Positions 13,801-24,501 of a stretch of 64,000 bases of DNA are shown in pieces (positions within the stretch are counted from its first letter, which is position 1; each line of letters starts with the position of its first letter). The stretch is from NCBI RefSeq assembly GCF_003369915.1, contig NC_046677.1, forward strand, positions 19,734,913-19,798,912, given 5' to 3'. A program made the position numbers and the translations under genes. Under the pieces are notes generated by a model that saw only the letters and a program-made list of their open reading frames with translations, did not search any database and was not told the DNA's origin. Origin of the DNA: Drosophila miranda. Lineage: Eukaryota > Arthropoda > Insecta > Diptera > Drosophilidae.

Positions 13801-15506
13801 AGAGTATTATCGAACATTTGCAGAGACAGCATCTTAATCTGAATATCTCTCAAATGCAAATCGGCATCACAGTTAGCGAAGGTCCTTGTGCTCCTGCTCC
13901 GCTGTCTGCTTGTTTGCCTGGCAGGCAGGCGGCGGCGGCGGCGGCGGGCACTAATCCAATTGCCGTATGGATCATTAAGCACTGATTGCGTTTATGGTGC
14001 ACATGTGTACTTCTACGTGTGTGTGTGTGCATATGTATGTACATCTGTATGTTTCGATCCAGAGCAAGGGCACTCGCAACTCACATGCAGATTAAGCCAC
14101 TGCTGTTGCAGAGGATGCAGATGGGGTGAGATGAGGAGCTGCGACCGAACATCAATTATGCTGATATTTCAGCGCTTTAGATTTAACAGAAAATCGATTT
14201 TACATTTAAGAAAAAAGGGAAAGGCCCCTAAAGGGGTCACTGAAATTAAATTTCAATCTTTCCACTAACTTTCTGCCAGCAACATTGTCATTGGCAGCCA
14301 CCGCATTCGCATCCGCATCCACATCCACATCCACATCCTTCATTCAAATGAACCGCACGGGAAAATCTGCATTTGATTTGTCGCCCGAGCGCACATGTTG
14401 CAAAAAAGTTTCGCCGGCAACTGTCACCAGGAGGAAGGTGACACACAGCACACAAAAATAGAAAAACAATTGCCAATTACGGCAGAACTGTTCCCTGTTT
14501 CCTTGTTTACCGCTTCAACCACTCCTCGATCCACCCCAGTAGCCACCAGCATGGCCCATAAACAAGAACGAAACAAAGCAGAAACGGAAACAGAAACAAC
14601 AACCCAAAAAAAAAACCACAAAAAAAATCAAGGGGTGGCAGGAAAACTATGTGGAAAATCACTTTTGCGCTCATAAATTTCAATAATAAAAATTTGAATG
14701 CAGTTGACACGACACCGAAGCAAGCGACCCAGCCCTTGTCCTGCCCTGCATCCATAGAGAGAAGTAAACAAGGTTAAGTGAAATAAAAATCAGTGAAATG
14801 CATAAACAAGGCCCAAGGTGCGGGTTGGCTTGGGTCTCGGTGGCTCTCCAGCATCCTCCTCGACGTTCGTGCCACCCGATAATTGAATTGGCTTGTCCGC
14901 AGTCTGCAATTGGGTTCAGAAGGTGCAACCCTTTTTCCTTCACTCGAGAAATTACACTTTTACATACATCTGTAGGGATGTGGATGTAGTATGAATATGC
15001 TCACATTGCTGTTTGGACCTCGCATGTGGCCATGTTTGGCTATGATTTAAGTCCTTTGCTGGCATATGGAAAATAACTGAGGGTTGCGCCATCAATTAAC
15101 CTAAGCCGATTAAGTCTTGAATGCTGTGATCTTGAGGTCAGACCTCTAGATATCATATTTGTAGTGCTCTGGATGGGTTGCACTTGCACAAAAGCAATCA
15201 CTCACCAAAGCGGCACAGCGTTTCTTAACGATAAAACAGTTGCGATATAAGTTGTTCATTAAAGAGCTGATCTCAAATTGCTGCGATCCAAAGATTCAAT
15301 ACGAGATTCAACCTCCACATTCTTATACAGCCGCTAATAATAGATGCAGTAGAATTTGTTAAAGTCTAAACTAAACAAAGCTATTAGGTCTCCTGTAAAG
15401 TGATTCAGTACATACATATATGTACCTACAGAAACAGAAATTAAAAGTTTATCATGAAATTTGAATAGCGCGGCTTTCCATCGATTGCCACCATCCGCAT
15501 TGGGAA

Positions 15507-15514
15507 TATCGATA
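15507..15514. promoter_or_regulatory. DRE palindrome TATCGATA
   Basis: A second exact DRE lies about 125 bp beyond the 3' end of RpL13 and 1.6 kb from Dref itself. No gene start is evident next to it. It could mark an unannotated transcript, a domain boundary (BEAF-32 also binds CGATA motifs), or be chance. Confidence 0.4.
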
Positions 15515-15639
15515 GCTTGGCTCTAGTATTGACACATGAATAAAAAATGGATAGGTAAATTCACGTTTAAGAAAAAACTAATTTTATTTAATTTATTCTG
15601 GTTGTTATTATAGACAGAACTCTCAGGACCAGATGCAGC

Positions 15640-16412
15640 TTACTTCTTAGCCTTCTTGGGATCGCCCTTGGCTCCCTCCTCGCTCTCAGCTGCCTCCTTA
15701 GCGCGCTTAGCGCGGATGCCAACCAAACGAGCATCAGTACGAGCCTGAAAGATGTTTAAATTTGAAAAATATGCACTTCTGCTAGTCAAAAAACATACCT
15801 TGCGCAGAGTAGCGAAAGCCTTGAACTTCTTCTCATCCTTGGTAACTTCACGGAACTCAACCACGGGCTTTTCGGCCTTGATGGGCATAATGGGTCCCCT
15901 GAGCTGGGTGGCCAGCTTGCATTCCTCCACGGAAGATTCACCCTTTCGGATCTTCTTCTCGTTGATGGGGAACAGAATCAGCTTGCTTCTGTACTCCTTG
16001 AGGCGCTGAATGTTGCGCTGACGCGACTCCAGGGATTTGTTCTTGCGACGGAAGTCAACAGCAATGCCAATGGTCTTGGCGAATTTAGCGCTGACGCCAG
16101 CGCCCTGTGGATACGAGAAAATACAATTTGATGTGTATTTTGAAAATATATTTTTTGTGATAAGCTCACCTTCAGCTCCTCCAGGGTGAAGCCACGGCCG
16201 GTACGCAATTTTGTGTGGTAGCGGATGGTGGGGCAACGGACCACGGGGCGCAGAGCACCACTGGCTGGGCGGGGGAACACAGCCTTGGCCTTCTTGACGC
16301 GGTTCTCGTGTCTGCGGTGTTTACGCGCAGGCTGGTTGAACCAGGTCTTCACATGACGCTGCCACCACTTGTGGTAGTGCTGGTTTGGAATCATATTATT
16401 TCCCTTACCCAT
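15640..16412 (-). CDS. RpL13: 60S ribosomal protein eL13
   Basis: Three coding exons (16412-16170, 16104-15799, 15744-15640) encode 217 residues, the usual eL13 length. The N-terminus [20 protein letters not shown] and the basic [17 protein letters not shown] stretch are characteristic of the family. The C-terminus is lysine-rich (KGDPKKAKK). eL13 is a structural protein of the large ribosomal subunit. A 3' splice site (ctgttgcag) 18 bp upstream of the start codon shows a further intron in the 5' UTR, so the promoter lies further upstream, within the region shared with the divergently transcribed Dref. Introns are 54-65 bp, too short for a box C/D or H/ACA snoRNA with its flanks, and I see no snoRNA motif. 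Codon use is strongly biased to C/G third positions, as in highly expressed genes. Confidence 0.97.
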
Positions 16413-17123
16413 CTTGGCGGTTTAGATTGGCTGCAACAGAGAAGTAAACATTAATTGAATGTATTTGTGAACGAACGCTGCGGCATAACCAAGCAGCGAC
16501 ACTGCATTTCCTGGCCCACGTGGCTGAGCATATTTTATTTGTTTGAGGCACAATTTAGCACTCCTTGCTGTCATTTCCATGGAGCAAATAATGTCTAAAT
16601 GGTATCTGCACATTTTACACAGTCAATTCCAATGTTTTAGGCCCACTTTAGTGTCATTTTCTATTATTTCCATGGCGAACAAAAATTCACGCACCTTTTC
16701 TTCCCAACAACGAATTAAAAAGGAAATCGCAACCAACTTTACGTCGCAGAATGAACGAAAATTTCCCTTCGAAAATTCCCTGCAGAGGCTTAAATTTCCC
16801 CAGCTATCGATTGGTGATGCAATCAGTGGTAACACTGTTTTAGCACTGTTTTCAATTAAATTCAGAGTTATTAATGTGTTAGTCGCATTAAAGTGGCATT
16901 GTAGCTGCAAATAGATTTTAAAAGAAACCAAAAATAATTCCCGCAAGTTTCGTGCATTTTAAGCATTTAAGTAAAGCATTTGCCGTAGCTGCCGTGTCGC
17001 GTGGCAACTCTGTACTGTACTTCTGATACAGATAAAAAACTATTGACTATCTATCTATAATCGAGAAATTGCGCGCTTCTCGCATTGGAAGTCATAATCA
17101 AAATAAATAAAACCGAAATCAAG
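16413..17123. promoter_or_regulatory. shared head-to-head promoter region of RpL13 and Dref
   Basis: The two genes are divergent with 711 bp between start codons. The region holds a 5' UTR intron acceptor for RpL13 (AG at about 16431), a TATCGATT one base away from a DRE at 16805-16812, and GGTAACACTG at about 16828, one base from the Motif 1 consensus. No TATA box is apparent on either side, which suits housekeeping promoters. Exact start sites cannot be read from sequence. Confidence 0.5.
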
Positions 17124-19452
17124 ATGAGTGACGAGGTCGCCGCGTCCCCCGCTGCAGTTAATGTGCTCAAATATGAAGATGTCTCGCAGCTCAACTTTTC
17201 CAAACTGTACTCGCCGAAAATGAAGAGCGTCTACTGGCGCTATTTTGGCTTTCCCTCCAACGACAACAACGAGGTAATCACCAAGCAGAACGTGGTGTGC
17301 ATCAAGTGCCACAAGGTGCTGACCAACCACGGCAATACGACCAACTTGCGGGCCCACTTGCAGCATCGCCACAAGGATCTTTTCAGGGACCTCTGCCAGG
17401 AACACGACATCCAAGTGCCGCCGCGAAAAACGCCGCGCAACGTCACCCATCCGCCGCTCTCGAAGAGGAACGTCTCCACACGACGCGTGAAGCTAGAGTT
17501 TATTAATAATCGCAATCACGACAATGCATCGGACGACGAAATGGACGAGGCCGCCGTAGCCACCGCCGCAATGCAGGCCGAGGAGGAATCATCGTCTCAG
17601 ACCCTACTGTACGAAACTATGGTGCCGTTCACCTACGACGAATCTGATAATCTGGTCGAGGAGGAGGAGCGCACGGTTGGTATGGAGCCAAAGTTTCAGC
17701 GAAGGTTAGGTAAAGTTGGGCGCCCTCCGGGTGCTCTGCACCACAGTCGGCCCATTAAGCACGAGGATGGCGGCTACTCCTCGCCAAACATAGCCAACTT
17801 GGCAGAGGCCTTGACCGACATAGTCATAAGGGATGTGCGCAATGTGGAGACGCTCTACGATGTGGGTTTCAGCGATTTTATACGGCAGGCCATGGGCAAC
17901 GCTGCGAGCATGCCCGATCTGGAGAAGGTCGATTCTCTCCTGAGCGAGATGCATGCCTCCAAGTTTTTGGAGATCGGAGACATTACACGAGAGTTCAGTG
18001 CCGAGAAACCCTTTTCGCTGGCCTTTGAGCGTTGGATAAATGTGGAGCAGCGTCGTTTCCTTACCATCTACAACCACTATCTCGACGAGGAGACCCAGTC
18101 CGTTCGCAGCGCCTTGTATGCGACAGTCGAATACAATGATTACATCGTCTTTGACGATCTGCTTACCGACTTCTACTTGACCAACTGCACCCTTGTAATC
18201 GTCAATTACGACGACGAAGAAGACTTGCTGTACAGCTACTTGAAGGAAAAGAGTATGTCCGGAATGCGTATGCTGTAAAATATAGAGTTAACTTATGAAT
18301 CCCAATCGTGTTGCAGATATTCCCGTTGTACTGTGCTATGTCTCGGTTATTGACAAATGTTTGCTTCGAGTGTTTGACATAGAGGAGGTGGCCTCCCTTC
18401 TGGAACAGGTGAAGGACGTCATCCAGCGGCATTCGGCCGAGATTAGCTCGAAGGTATCGGAGCTGCCCTCGTACAATGAGCATTTCCCTTGGACCCTGTA
18501 TGAGATGTTGAAGTTCTTTACCGAATCCATTTCGTGGTCCGAAGACATGGATCAACTAGTGATGACGGCCAAAATCGTGACAGAGGCGCTCAGTGCGTTG
18601 GTGGTAGGTTCTCTCAACTTAATCGACAACTGAATATCTTTTTATAAGCTTAACTCTTCTCTAGATTGCATTGGACACATTGCGGGGCGAGGATATTCCG
18701 CTATGCAGCATGCTGTCGCCCATAACATCAAAGATACTGATTAAGAAACTTGGCATTGTTGAGCAGGACGATTCCCTGATGATGAACATAAAGCGCACCA
18801 TAGCTGGTGTGCTGCAGAGCTACGTTATATCGAACGACAATCTGACCAGCGCTGCACTGCTCGATCCCCGATTCCATCGGCTGACCACCATTGAGAACCT
18901 GGACAGGTGTGTACGTATGCTGACCCAGAAATACAACAAAACGTTCGGCGGATCGAGCGGCGACCCAACAGAAGTGGCGGCTACTACCTCCGTGAACACT
19001 TCGTCAACGGTTAACATCAAGGCAGAACCAAGAACTAGCTCTGCTGGCAGTAATGCTAAGAAGTCGAGTAAGTATTGGAAGAATGTGCATCTTTGGACCG
19101 CCAGTTCATAATTACGAACCCTTCTATAGAGCTGGAACTTTTGTTTGATGTTGCCGAGATTCCAAACCCACCCAAGCGGGATGCCGACTGCACTGTGGAA
19201 ACTGATTTGAAACGTTACCGTAACGAGGTAATCGTTCAGTTGGACGAGTCCCCCATTGAGTGGTGGCTCAAAATGGGACATATTTATGCAACGCTGCGCG
19301 ATCTCGCCACCTTATATCAGAGTGTGCCCGGCGTGGTGACCCTAAGCTTCAAGAAGCCTTTGCGAGAGCAGATTTATGATTTCAATAAGCGTTCCATGCT
19401 CACCGGAAACCAAATCGACGCGATATTGTTTTTGCATCATCACAACAATTAA
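17124..19452 (+). CDS. Dref: DREF, DNA replication-related element binding factor
   Basis: Four exons (17124-18252, 18317-18603, 18665-19067, 19130-19452) join in frame to give 713 residues, close to the roughly 709 of D. melanogaster DREF. A BED-type zinc finger lies at the N-terminus with Cys59, Cys62, His78 and His83 as metal ligands (VVCIKCHKV...LRAHLQHRH). Acidic and low-complexity stretches follow. The C-terminus has a hAT-transposase-like dimerisation region (SPIEWWLKMGHIYATLRDLA...YQSVPG). DREF binds TATCGATA upstream of replication, growth and housekeeping genes and overlaps the boundary factor BEAF-32 in specificity; this is family knowledge. Its origin from a domesticated hAT transposase is evident from domain order. 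The start is set by the conserved MSDEVA...YEDV...LNFSKLYSPKMKSVYW sequence. Confidence 0.93.
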
Positions 19453-20220
19453 TTACACAGCGGGAATCGCTGGATAATGTAGCTTTTTTTTCGTAATCGT
19501 AATCGAAAGAAAATGAAGAATTCAGTGTTTCTTCTAAATGTAGAAATGAAGAAATTGAATAATTCTGTTTCTACTAGATGCATAACGAAATGGATTATTT
19601 TTAACTTTCCTTTTAAACCTAAACTTAATCTAATCTGTGTGTATATGACTACGATGGGCTCTGCCAATTGGAATTATAATTAAATTGAAAAATAATGAAA
19701 ACATTGAAAAGCCGGACTTGGCCGTACGCTGGAGAATCAGGCATGATGTGTGTACATTTTGAACACGCCCCAATATATGTATGTATAATGTAATTTGTTT
19801 ATTTTCTGGCCCAATATCATTTAATCTAAGTATTATTGTTTAACACAATTATAATATTACAATAAATTATAATAACCACAATATGAAAGTGTATGTATTC
19901 ATATAACCTAGCTTGTCTCGTGGGCTAGTTGCTCTGCAGAGTTCGGTTTGTCGGCAAAGCCTTTATTAAATAATTGCATACACATTCCCATGCACCATAC
20001 AAGGGTGGGACTTATTTCTAAATTTCCGCGGGAATTTAGTAAATGGGGAATTTTACATGATTTTCACACTTATCGCGTTTACGACACGGTTAAACAATTT
20101 ACAGCACTGTCCTCAAGTAAATAGCCATTGAAGTGACAACATTGCGGCTGTTTTTTTGTTGAACATTTTTGTTTAAACCTTGTTTTAGTCAAAATACAAT
20201 AAATGGGAGTACCAGTAATA
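19453..20220. other. intergenic, Dref 3' region
   Basis: AT-rich sequence with several AATAAA-like signals (for example near 19860). It probably contains the Dref 3' UTR and polyadenylation site. No gene or repeat array is seen. Confidence 0.5.
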
Positions 20221-20450
20221 AATCAGTCAAGTAGAAAATAGGTTAATTAATTGGATACAACTATGTGGGCAGGGCTGAGAGATCCATCAAGCTAGTAATA
20301 TTCGACGGAATATCATTAAGGAGGAATATGTATAGTAGCACTGGAACTCGTCAGTATATTTACGGTATATTTTTAAAATGAGACGGTATATTTTGGTACA
20401 TTTTTGTGGGTCGGACGGTATATTTTAGCGATAATTCCGCGGTCACACTG
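20221..20450 (+). repeat. dispersed repeat copy 1, carrying Motif 6 array and Motif 1
   Basis: This segment is an inverted homologue of 29902-30071. Shared blocks include GGTTAATTAATTGGATA-like, TAATATTCGACGGAA, GGAATATGTA, CGTCAGTATATTTACGGTAT and CCGCGGTCACACTG. This copy has about 57 extra bp with additional CGGTATATTTT motifs just before the Motif 1 box. Both copies sit immediately upstream of a gene and in the same orientation relative to it. No terminal inverted repeats or target duplications could be defined. Confidence 0.7.
20440..20450 (+). promoter_or_regulatory. Ohler Motif 1 (CGGTCACACTG), M1BP-type core promoter
   Basis: An exact match to the Motif 1 consensus YGGTCACACTR lies upstream of the TMEM184-type gene. 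It is preceded by several CGGTATATTT copies matching Ohler Motif 6 (about 20364, 20384 and 20416). Motif 1 and Motif 6 are known to co-occur in TATA-less housekeeping promoters. Confidence 0.7.
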
Positions 20451-20791
20451 ATTTGCAGTGGAAAGGGAAATAAAAACTAACAAATAATAAATATTGTAAC
20501 TAAAGAAAGCGTTGAGGTTTTTCATTGCAAGGAAGATATAGCTGAAAATGTGTCGCAGAAGCCATCAGTTGCGTGGGTGCAAAATCCGGGGAATATAAAT
20601 TACCGAGAAAAACGGCAACGACGACGACAACCCAGCGAAAACAGTTACAGGGCGGCGGCGGCGGTGACAACGGCAACAGCTTTGTTGCTGTGTTGTTTTG
20701 TCGTTTGACAACGAAAGCAAAAACTCGGCAAAACTTCGGCTGTGAAAAATCGCTGTCGAGAGCTCTTCTAGAGGGAAGTCCGGAAAGAAAG

Positions 20792-22728
20792 ATGTGCCGC
20801 CTGGACATACGTCACTTCTGCGAGGATTGGCGCATCTGGATACGCCCGCTACTGATTGTCACCTATGGTATATTCGCGATCATTGTGGTGCCCCTGCTCA
20901 TCGTGAACTCGGTGAAGGACGGCTTCCAGCGCAACGATCAATTGATACTCATTGGCGGATTGTTTGTGCTATCGGCGGTGCCTGTGTCAATATGGCACAT
21001 CATACAACACGTCATACATTTCACGAAGCCCATTCTGCAGAAGCACATTATACGTATACTGTGGATGGTGCCCATCTACGCTTTGAACGCGGTAAGTGGG
21101 TCAGACGAAAGCGAAACTGGCATCGAATCAAACTGAAACCACAAGTCGGCTTCTGCGTCGAAGCATTGAGCGCACCTGTATCTGAAATCTAATACTGTTT
21201 TTCTGTCTCACAGTGGATTGGTCTGTTCTTATCGAAACATTCGATCTACGTGGACTCGTTGCGCGAGTGCTATGAGGCGTACGTAATCTACAACTTCATG
21301 GTTTACCTGCTTAACTACCTGAATCTCAACATGGACTTGGAGATAACCATGGCGTACAAGCCGCAGGTGAATCACTTTTTCCCCCTCTGCTGCATGCGTC
21401 CCTGGACTATGGGTCGCGAATTCATCCACAACTGCAAGCACGGCATTCTCCAGTACACCGTCGTGCGACCCATAACCACATTCATATCTGTGTGAGTGAC
21501 AAAGAATCCTCGTGTCTTGCCTATTACACTTCCTGTAGTTCCGAATTTCTTGCCCCCTGTGTCGAGTAGCATCTGTGAGCTGTGCGGCGTCTATGGCGAG
21601 GGAGAGTTCGCTGGCAATGTGGCCTTTCCGTACATCATAGTCGTTAACAACATCTCCCAGTTCGTGGCCATGTACTGCCTGGTGCTCTTCTATCGTGCTA
21701 ACAAGGAGGATTTAAAGCCCATGAAGCCCATTCCTAAGTTTCTGTGCATCAAGGCTGTGGTGTTCTTTTCCTTCTTGTAAGTGTTGATCTCTCTTGATCC
21801 TTCGAATTCAGCTTTGTTATTCGGATCATCTCGATCACAGCCAAGGAGTGCTTCTCAATGTCCTGGTTTACTATGGCATTATCAAGGACATATTCGGCTC
21901 AGATGTGGGCGAGACCAATCTGGCATCCATGCTGCAAGTGAGTAGACAGTGAGATGTTTGCTGATCAGTTTGAACCTGTGATTAACCTCTTGCCAGAACT
22001 TTCTCATTTGCATTGAGATGTTTATCGCTGCCGTAGCTCACATCTACAGCTTCCCGCACCATCCGTTCCACATTAACTCGCCGCAGTATTGGAATAATCC
22101 CAATCATAGCTGGTGTCGTGCTTTTCTCTCCATGATGGACATATCGGACATGCAAGAGGATGTCACGGAGCATTTGGGCGTGGTGGGCAGCACATTAAGC
22201 CGCCGTTTTCAGGGTCGCAGCACCTATCAGCCCCTGGCACGGGGTCCCCGACGCTCCAGCAGTGAATCCGAGTACTTAATCAGCAAGCGGCAGGATCAGC
22301 AGCTCTCCGGCAGTTCCACTCAATCAGGTAACATGTATGGGGCCACATCAAGTCGCTTGATTGTGCCCGTCGATGTGGGGAAACTGAACATCCTTACCGA
22401 TCCAAATCAAACTCACGCCCAATCTCAATATCCTTTAGCAGGCGCAGACGGGGCTGGTGATAAGAGTAATAGCAACAACTACCAACAACAACAACTGCAC
22501 TTGCCGGGTGCGAGGTCACAGCCGTCACCGCGACAGCGTGAAACTCAGCATCTTCGAGAGCTGGAGCGCGAGCGGGAATGCGATGAGCAGCAGCAGCATT
22601 TCGTGGGGGCTGGTGGGAGCAGCTTCTTGCGCCTAGTACCAGTCGCTGGAGCTGCTTCATCGGCAGCCCCCATACCCGAGTCGAACGACGACTATGCACT
22701 TCTGCTGGGAGCGGGAGCGGGCAGGTGA
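20792..22728 (+). CDS. CG5850: TMEM184/organic-solute-transporter-alpha family membrane protein
   Basis: Five exons (20792-21091, 21214-21491, 21570-21776, 21841-21937, 21997-22728) join in frame for 537 residues. About seven hydrophobic segments fall in the first 350 residues. Family landmarks include SIYVDSLRECYEAYVIYNFM, EFIHNCKHGILQYTVVRP, NNISQFVAMYCLVLFYRA and CIEMFIAAVAHIYSFPH. The C-terminus is a hydrophilic Ser/Gln-rich tail. TMEM184 proteins are multipass membrane proteins, some implicated in vesicle and calcium biology; the exact role here is unknown. The frame is open upstream to an in-frame ATG at 20573, giving a 73-residue low-complexity extension; I prefer MCRLDIRHFCEDW by family similarity. 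The TGA at 22726 is followed by C and by 109 further open codons in the same frame (separate entry). The CG number is from memory and locus context. Confidence 0.85.
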
Positions 22729-23058
22729 CACCGCTATCATTACCAGCACCAGCACCCGCATATCGACGATGCGTTCGAGGACGAAGATGGTGTAGATGTT
22801 AGTCAAAATTTAAACGCCTCTTCACTGAGCGCCTCGCTGTCTGTTTCATTTGGCATGTCCAGCAGTTTGAAATTCAGCGCCACGTGCAGTAATCAATCCG
22901 AGTGGTCGAATTCAACAGGTGGTGATGAGGACGATGACGGAGACGGAGACGATGACAACGACGACGGTGACGATATTGACGAACAGGAGGAACAGCATCC
23001 GGTTGTTGTTGTTGCCTCAACGACGCGGCGTCGCCGCGATCGAGAGTACATCACCTAG
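22729..23058 (+). CDS. CG5850: in-frame open extension after the TGA stop (readthrough candidate)
   Basis: Directly after TGA at 22726-22728 the same frame continues for 109 sense codons to a TAG at 23056. The context is TGA-C, the leakiest stop context known in flies. The extension begins HRYHYQHQHPHIDDAFEDED, then has a Ser-rich block (NASSLSASLSVSFGMSSS), an acidic Asp/Glu block and an arginine-rich end (TRRRRDREYIT). This looks like protein sequence, not UTR. An alternative is that GTGACA just before the stop acts as a splice donor, but no matching acceptor is obvious. Confidence reflects that the extension is real coding DNA by composition and frame only. Confidence 0.6.
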   Translation, partial: HRYHYQHQHPHIDDAFEDEDGVDVSQNLNASSLSASLSVSFGMSSSLKFSATCSNQSEWSNSTGGDEDDDGDGDDDNDDGDDIDEQEEQHPVVVVASTTRRRRDREYIT

Positions 23059-24501
23059 ATCCTAGAAAACTGACTTATTGGACTTTAATTCTTCTTCAGT
23101 TATTCCCATTCTTATATTTATTACTTCCCAATATTCTGATTTAGTTGATTAGTCATTTGGTCATCGGTTTGGCAAATGCAAATATTAGTTTTAAAATACT
23201 CATTCGAAGCAACCTTTCTCGCAACCCCATCGGATGGGGTCTTTGAAATTGTGGCCTTAATTTGTAATTCGAAAGTAACAAAGGATTTTTAATAGCAATC
23301 GTATGGTTTACCCCGAGAAAGCAAGCGACATACATACGTGCATACACCCTTTATTCCACAGATGAGGGTATTAGCTCTTAGCTGGCTGTAGTGTAAACCC
23401 TTGAAATCAACTCCTGGAACACCTAAATTATACATTTTTATACTTATATCCGCTAGGCCAAATAGTTAATTGAGCCTGAACCGATTGTGAATTTTGTGAC
23501 TGCCGCCGGTCAGAAAAGGGCGTACTTTATACATATTTAAATAGAAATTGTTATTGTAAATCCTAATATACGTCTCAATAATAATATTGGAAAATATTTG
23601 CCACCGCCTTTTATGTTTGTATCATTTGCATTATTTTTATTTTACTGCACTTTACTGCATCCACATGATCGGATACTACTTTCTTGATTTTTAATTTGCG
23701 CTATCCTAAATTGTATTTTGATTAGTGTGAAGTTGTTGTTTATACACACATTCCTCCCCTCACCTCATTGTGGCAAGCTTACTGATTTCTGAATTGCATT
23801 CCCCATTAGCTTCCATAAAACTGCTCTTCTACCGGCTTGGGCCTTCAGCCATGTCGACCTTGGGGTTTTTCAGAAGAAAGGCTTTTTATCTAAAGTTTCT
23901 TATCGTCCACTACCCGAGAAGATACAGACAGTTATCAACTCTGATTTCGTTTTGGGCCGATAAGAGCGGTGGAAAACAGCAGAAGAAAATCCGTACAGGA
24001 ATCATACAAATTTTGTTTGTAACATTTATTTTAAGCATTTTCATTTCTAGGTCTTTTCATAATACTTGCATTTATCATTTTAACAAAGATTTAGAACAAA
24101 AACAGAAACCTGTAAAATAGCAACAGAACTGACGGAGACGAAAACAGAGACGTAGATTGACTCCTGCTATAAGTACAGGCAAAGAATAAAATACATTTAA
24201 AAGCATAGACGGAATTCACGTTACGAACATAACTCAAGTCGAATACTAGACGCTGATAGAAAGAATGGAAGGAAAACAAGTAAAACCGAATATCAATCAA
24301 CATCAATTAAAAAAAAATTCAGTCCAGTGATTACTTCTCGTGCTACGTGTGAATAATTGTATAAGAAATTCCCAGTAAATTTCGACGCGACGTGCTTCGA
24401 TATGGAAGGCACGCCAATTGCTTTTGGACATACATACGATACATATATTATATCCATATGTATCCGTATACACGCAGCTGCATTAGCAGAAAGAAATCGG
24501 A
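23059..24501. other. 3' UTR/intergenic between convergent genes
   Basis: About 1.4 kb of AT-rich DNA between the TMEM184-type gene and the convergent TLDc gene. It likely contains both 3' UTRs. An open frame of 116 codons at 23770 has no recognisable features and is probably chance. Confidence 0.5.

Larger units (their letters stand above)
8561..15630. other. gene-poor intergenic region between bib and RpL13
   Basis: About 7 kb contain no recognisable protein family or tRNA. Simple repeats are common: ATGATGATG near 9900, a CCTCCCAT tandem at 11800-11875, a GTGTG(G/T) tandem at 12270-12330, a GGC run at 13930-13950, and a CATCCACATC tandem at 14300-14335. Several palindromic GCATATGC-type motifs occur. 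The region is likely regulatory DNA for bib, but no specific element can be named. Confidence 0.5.
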
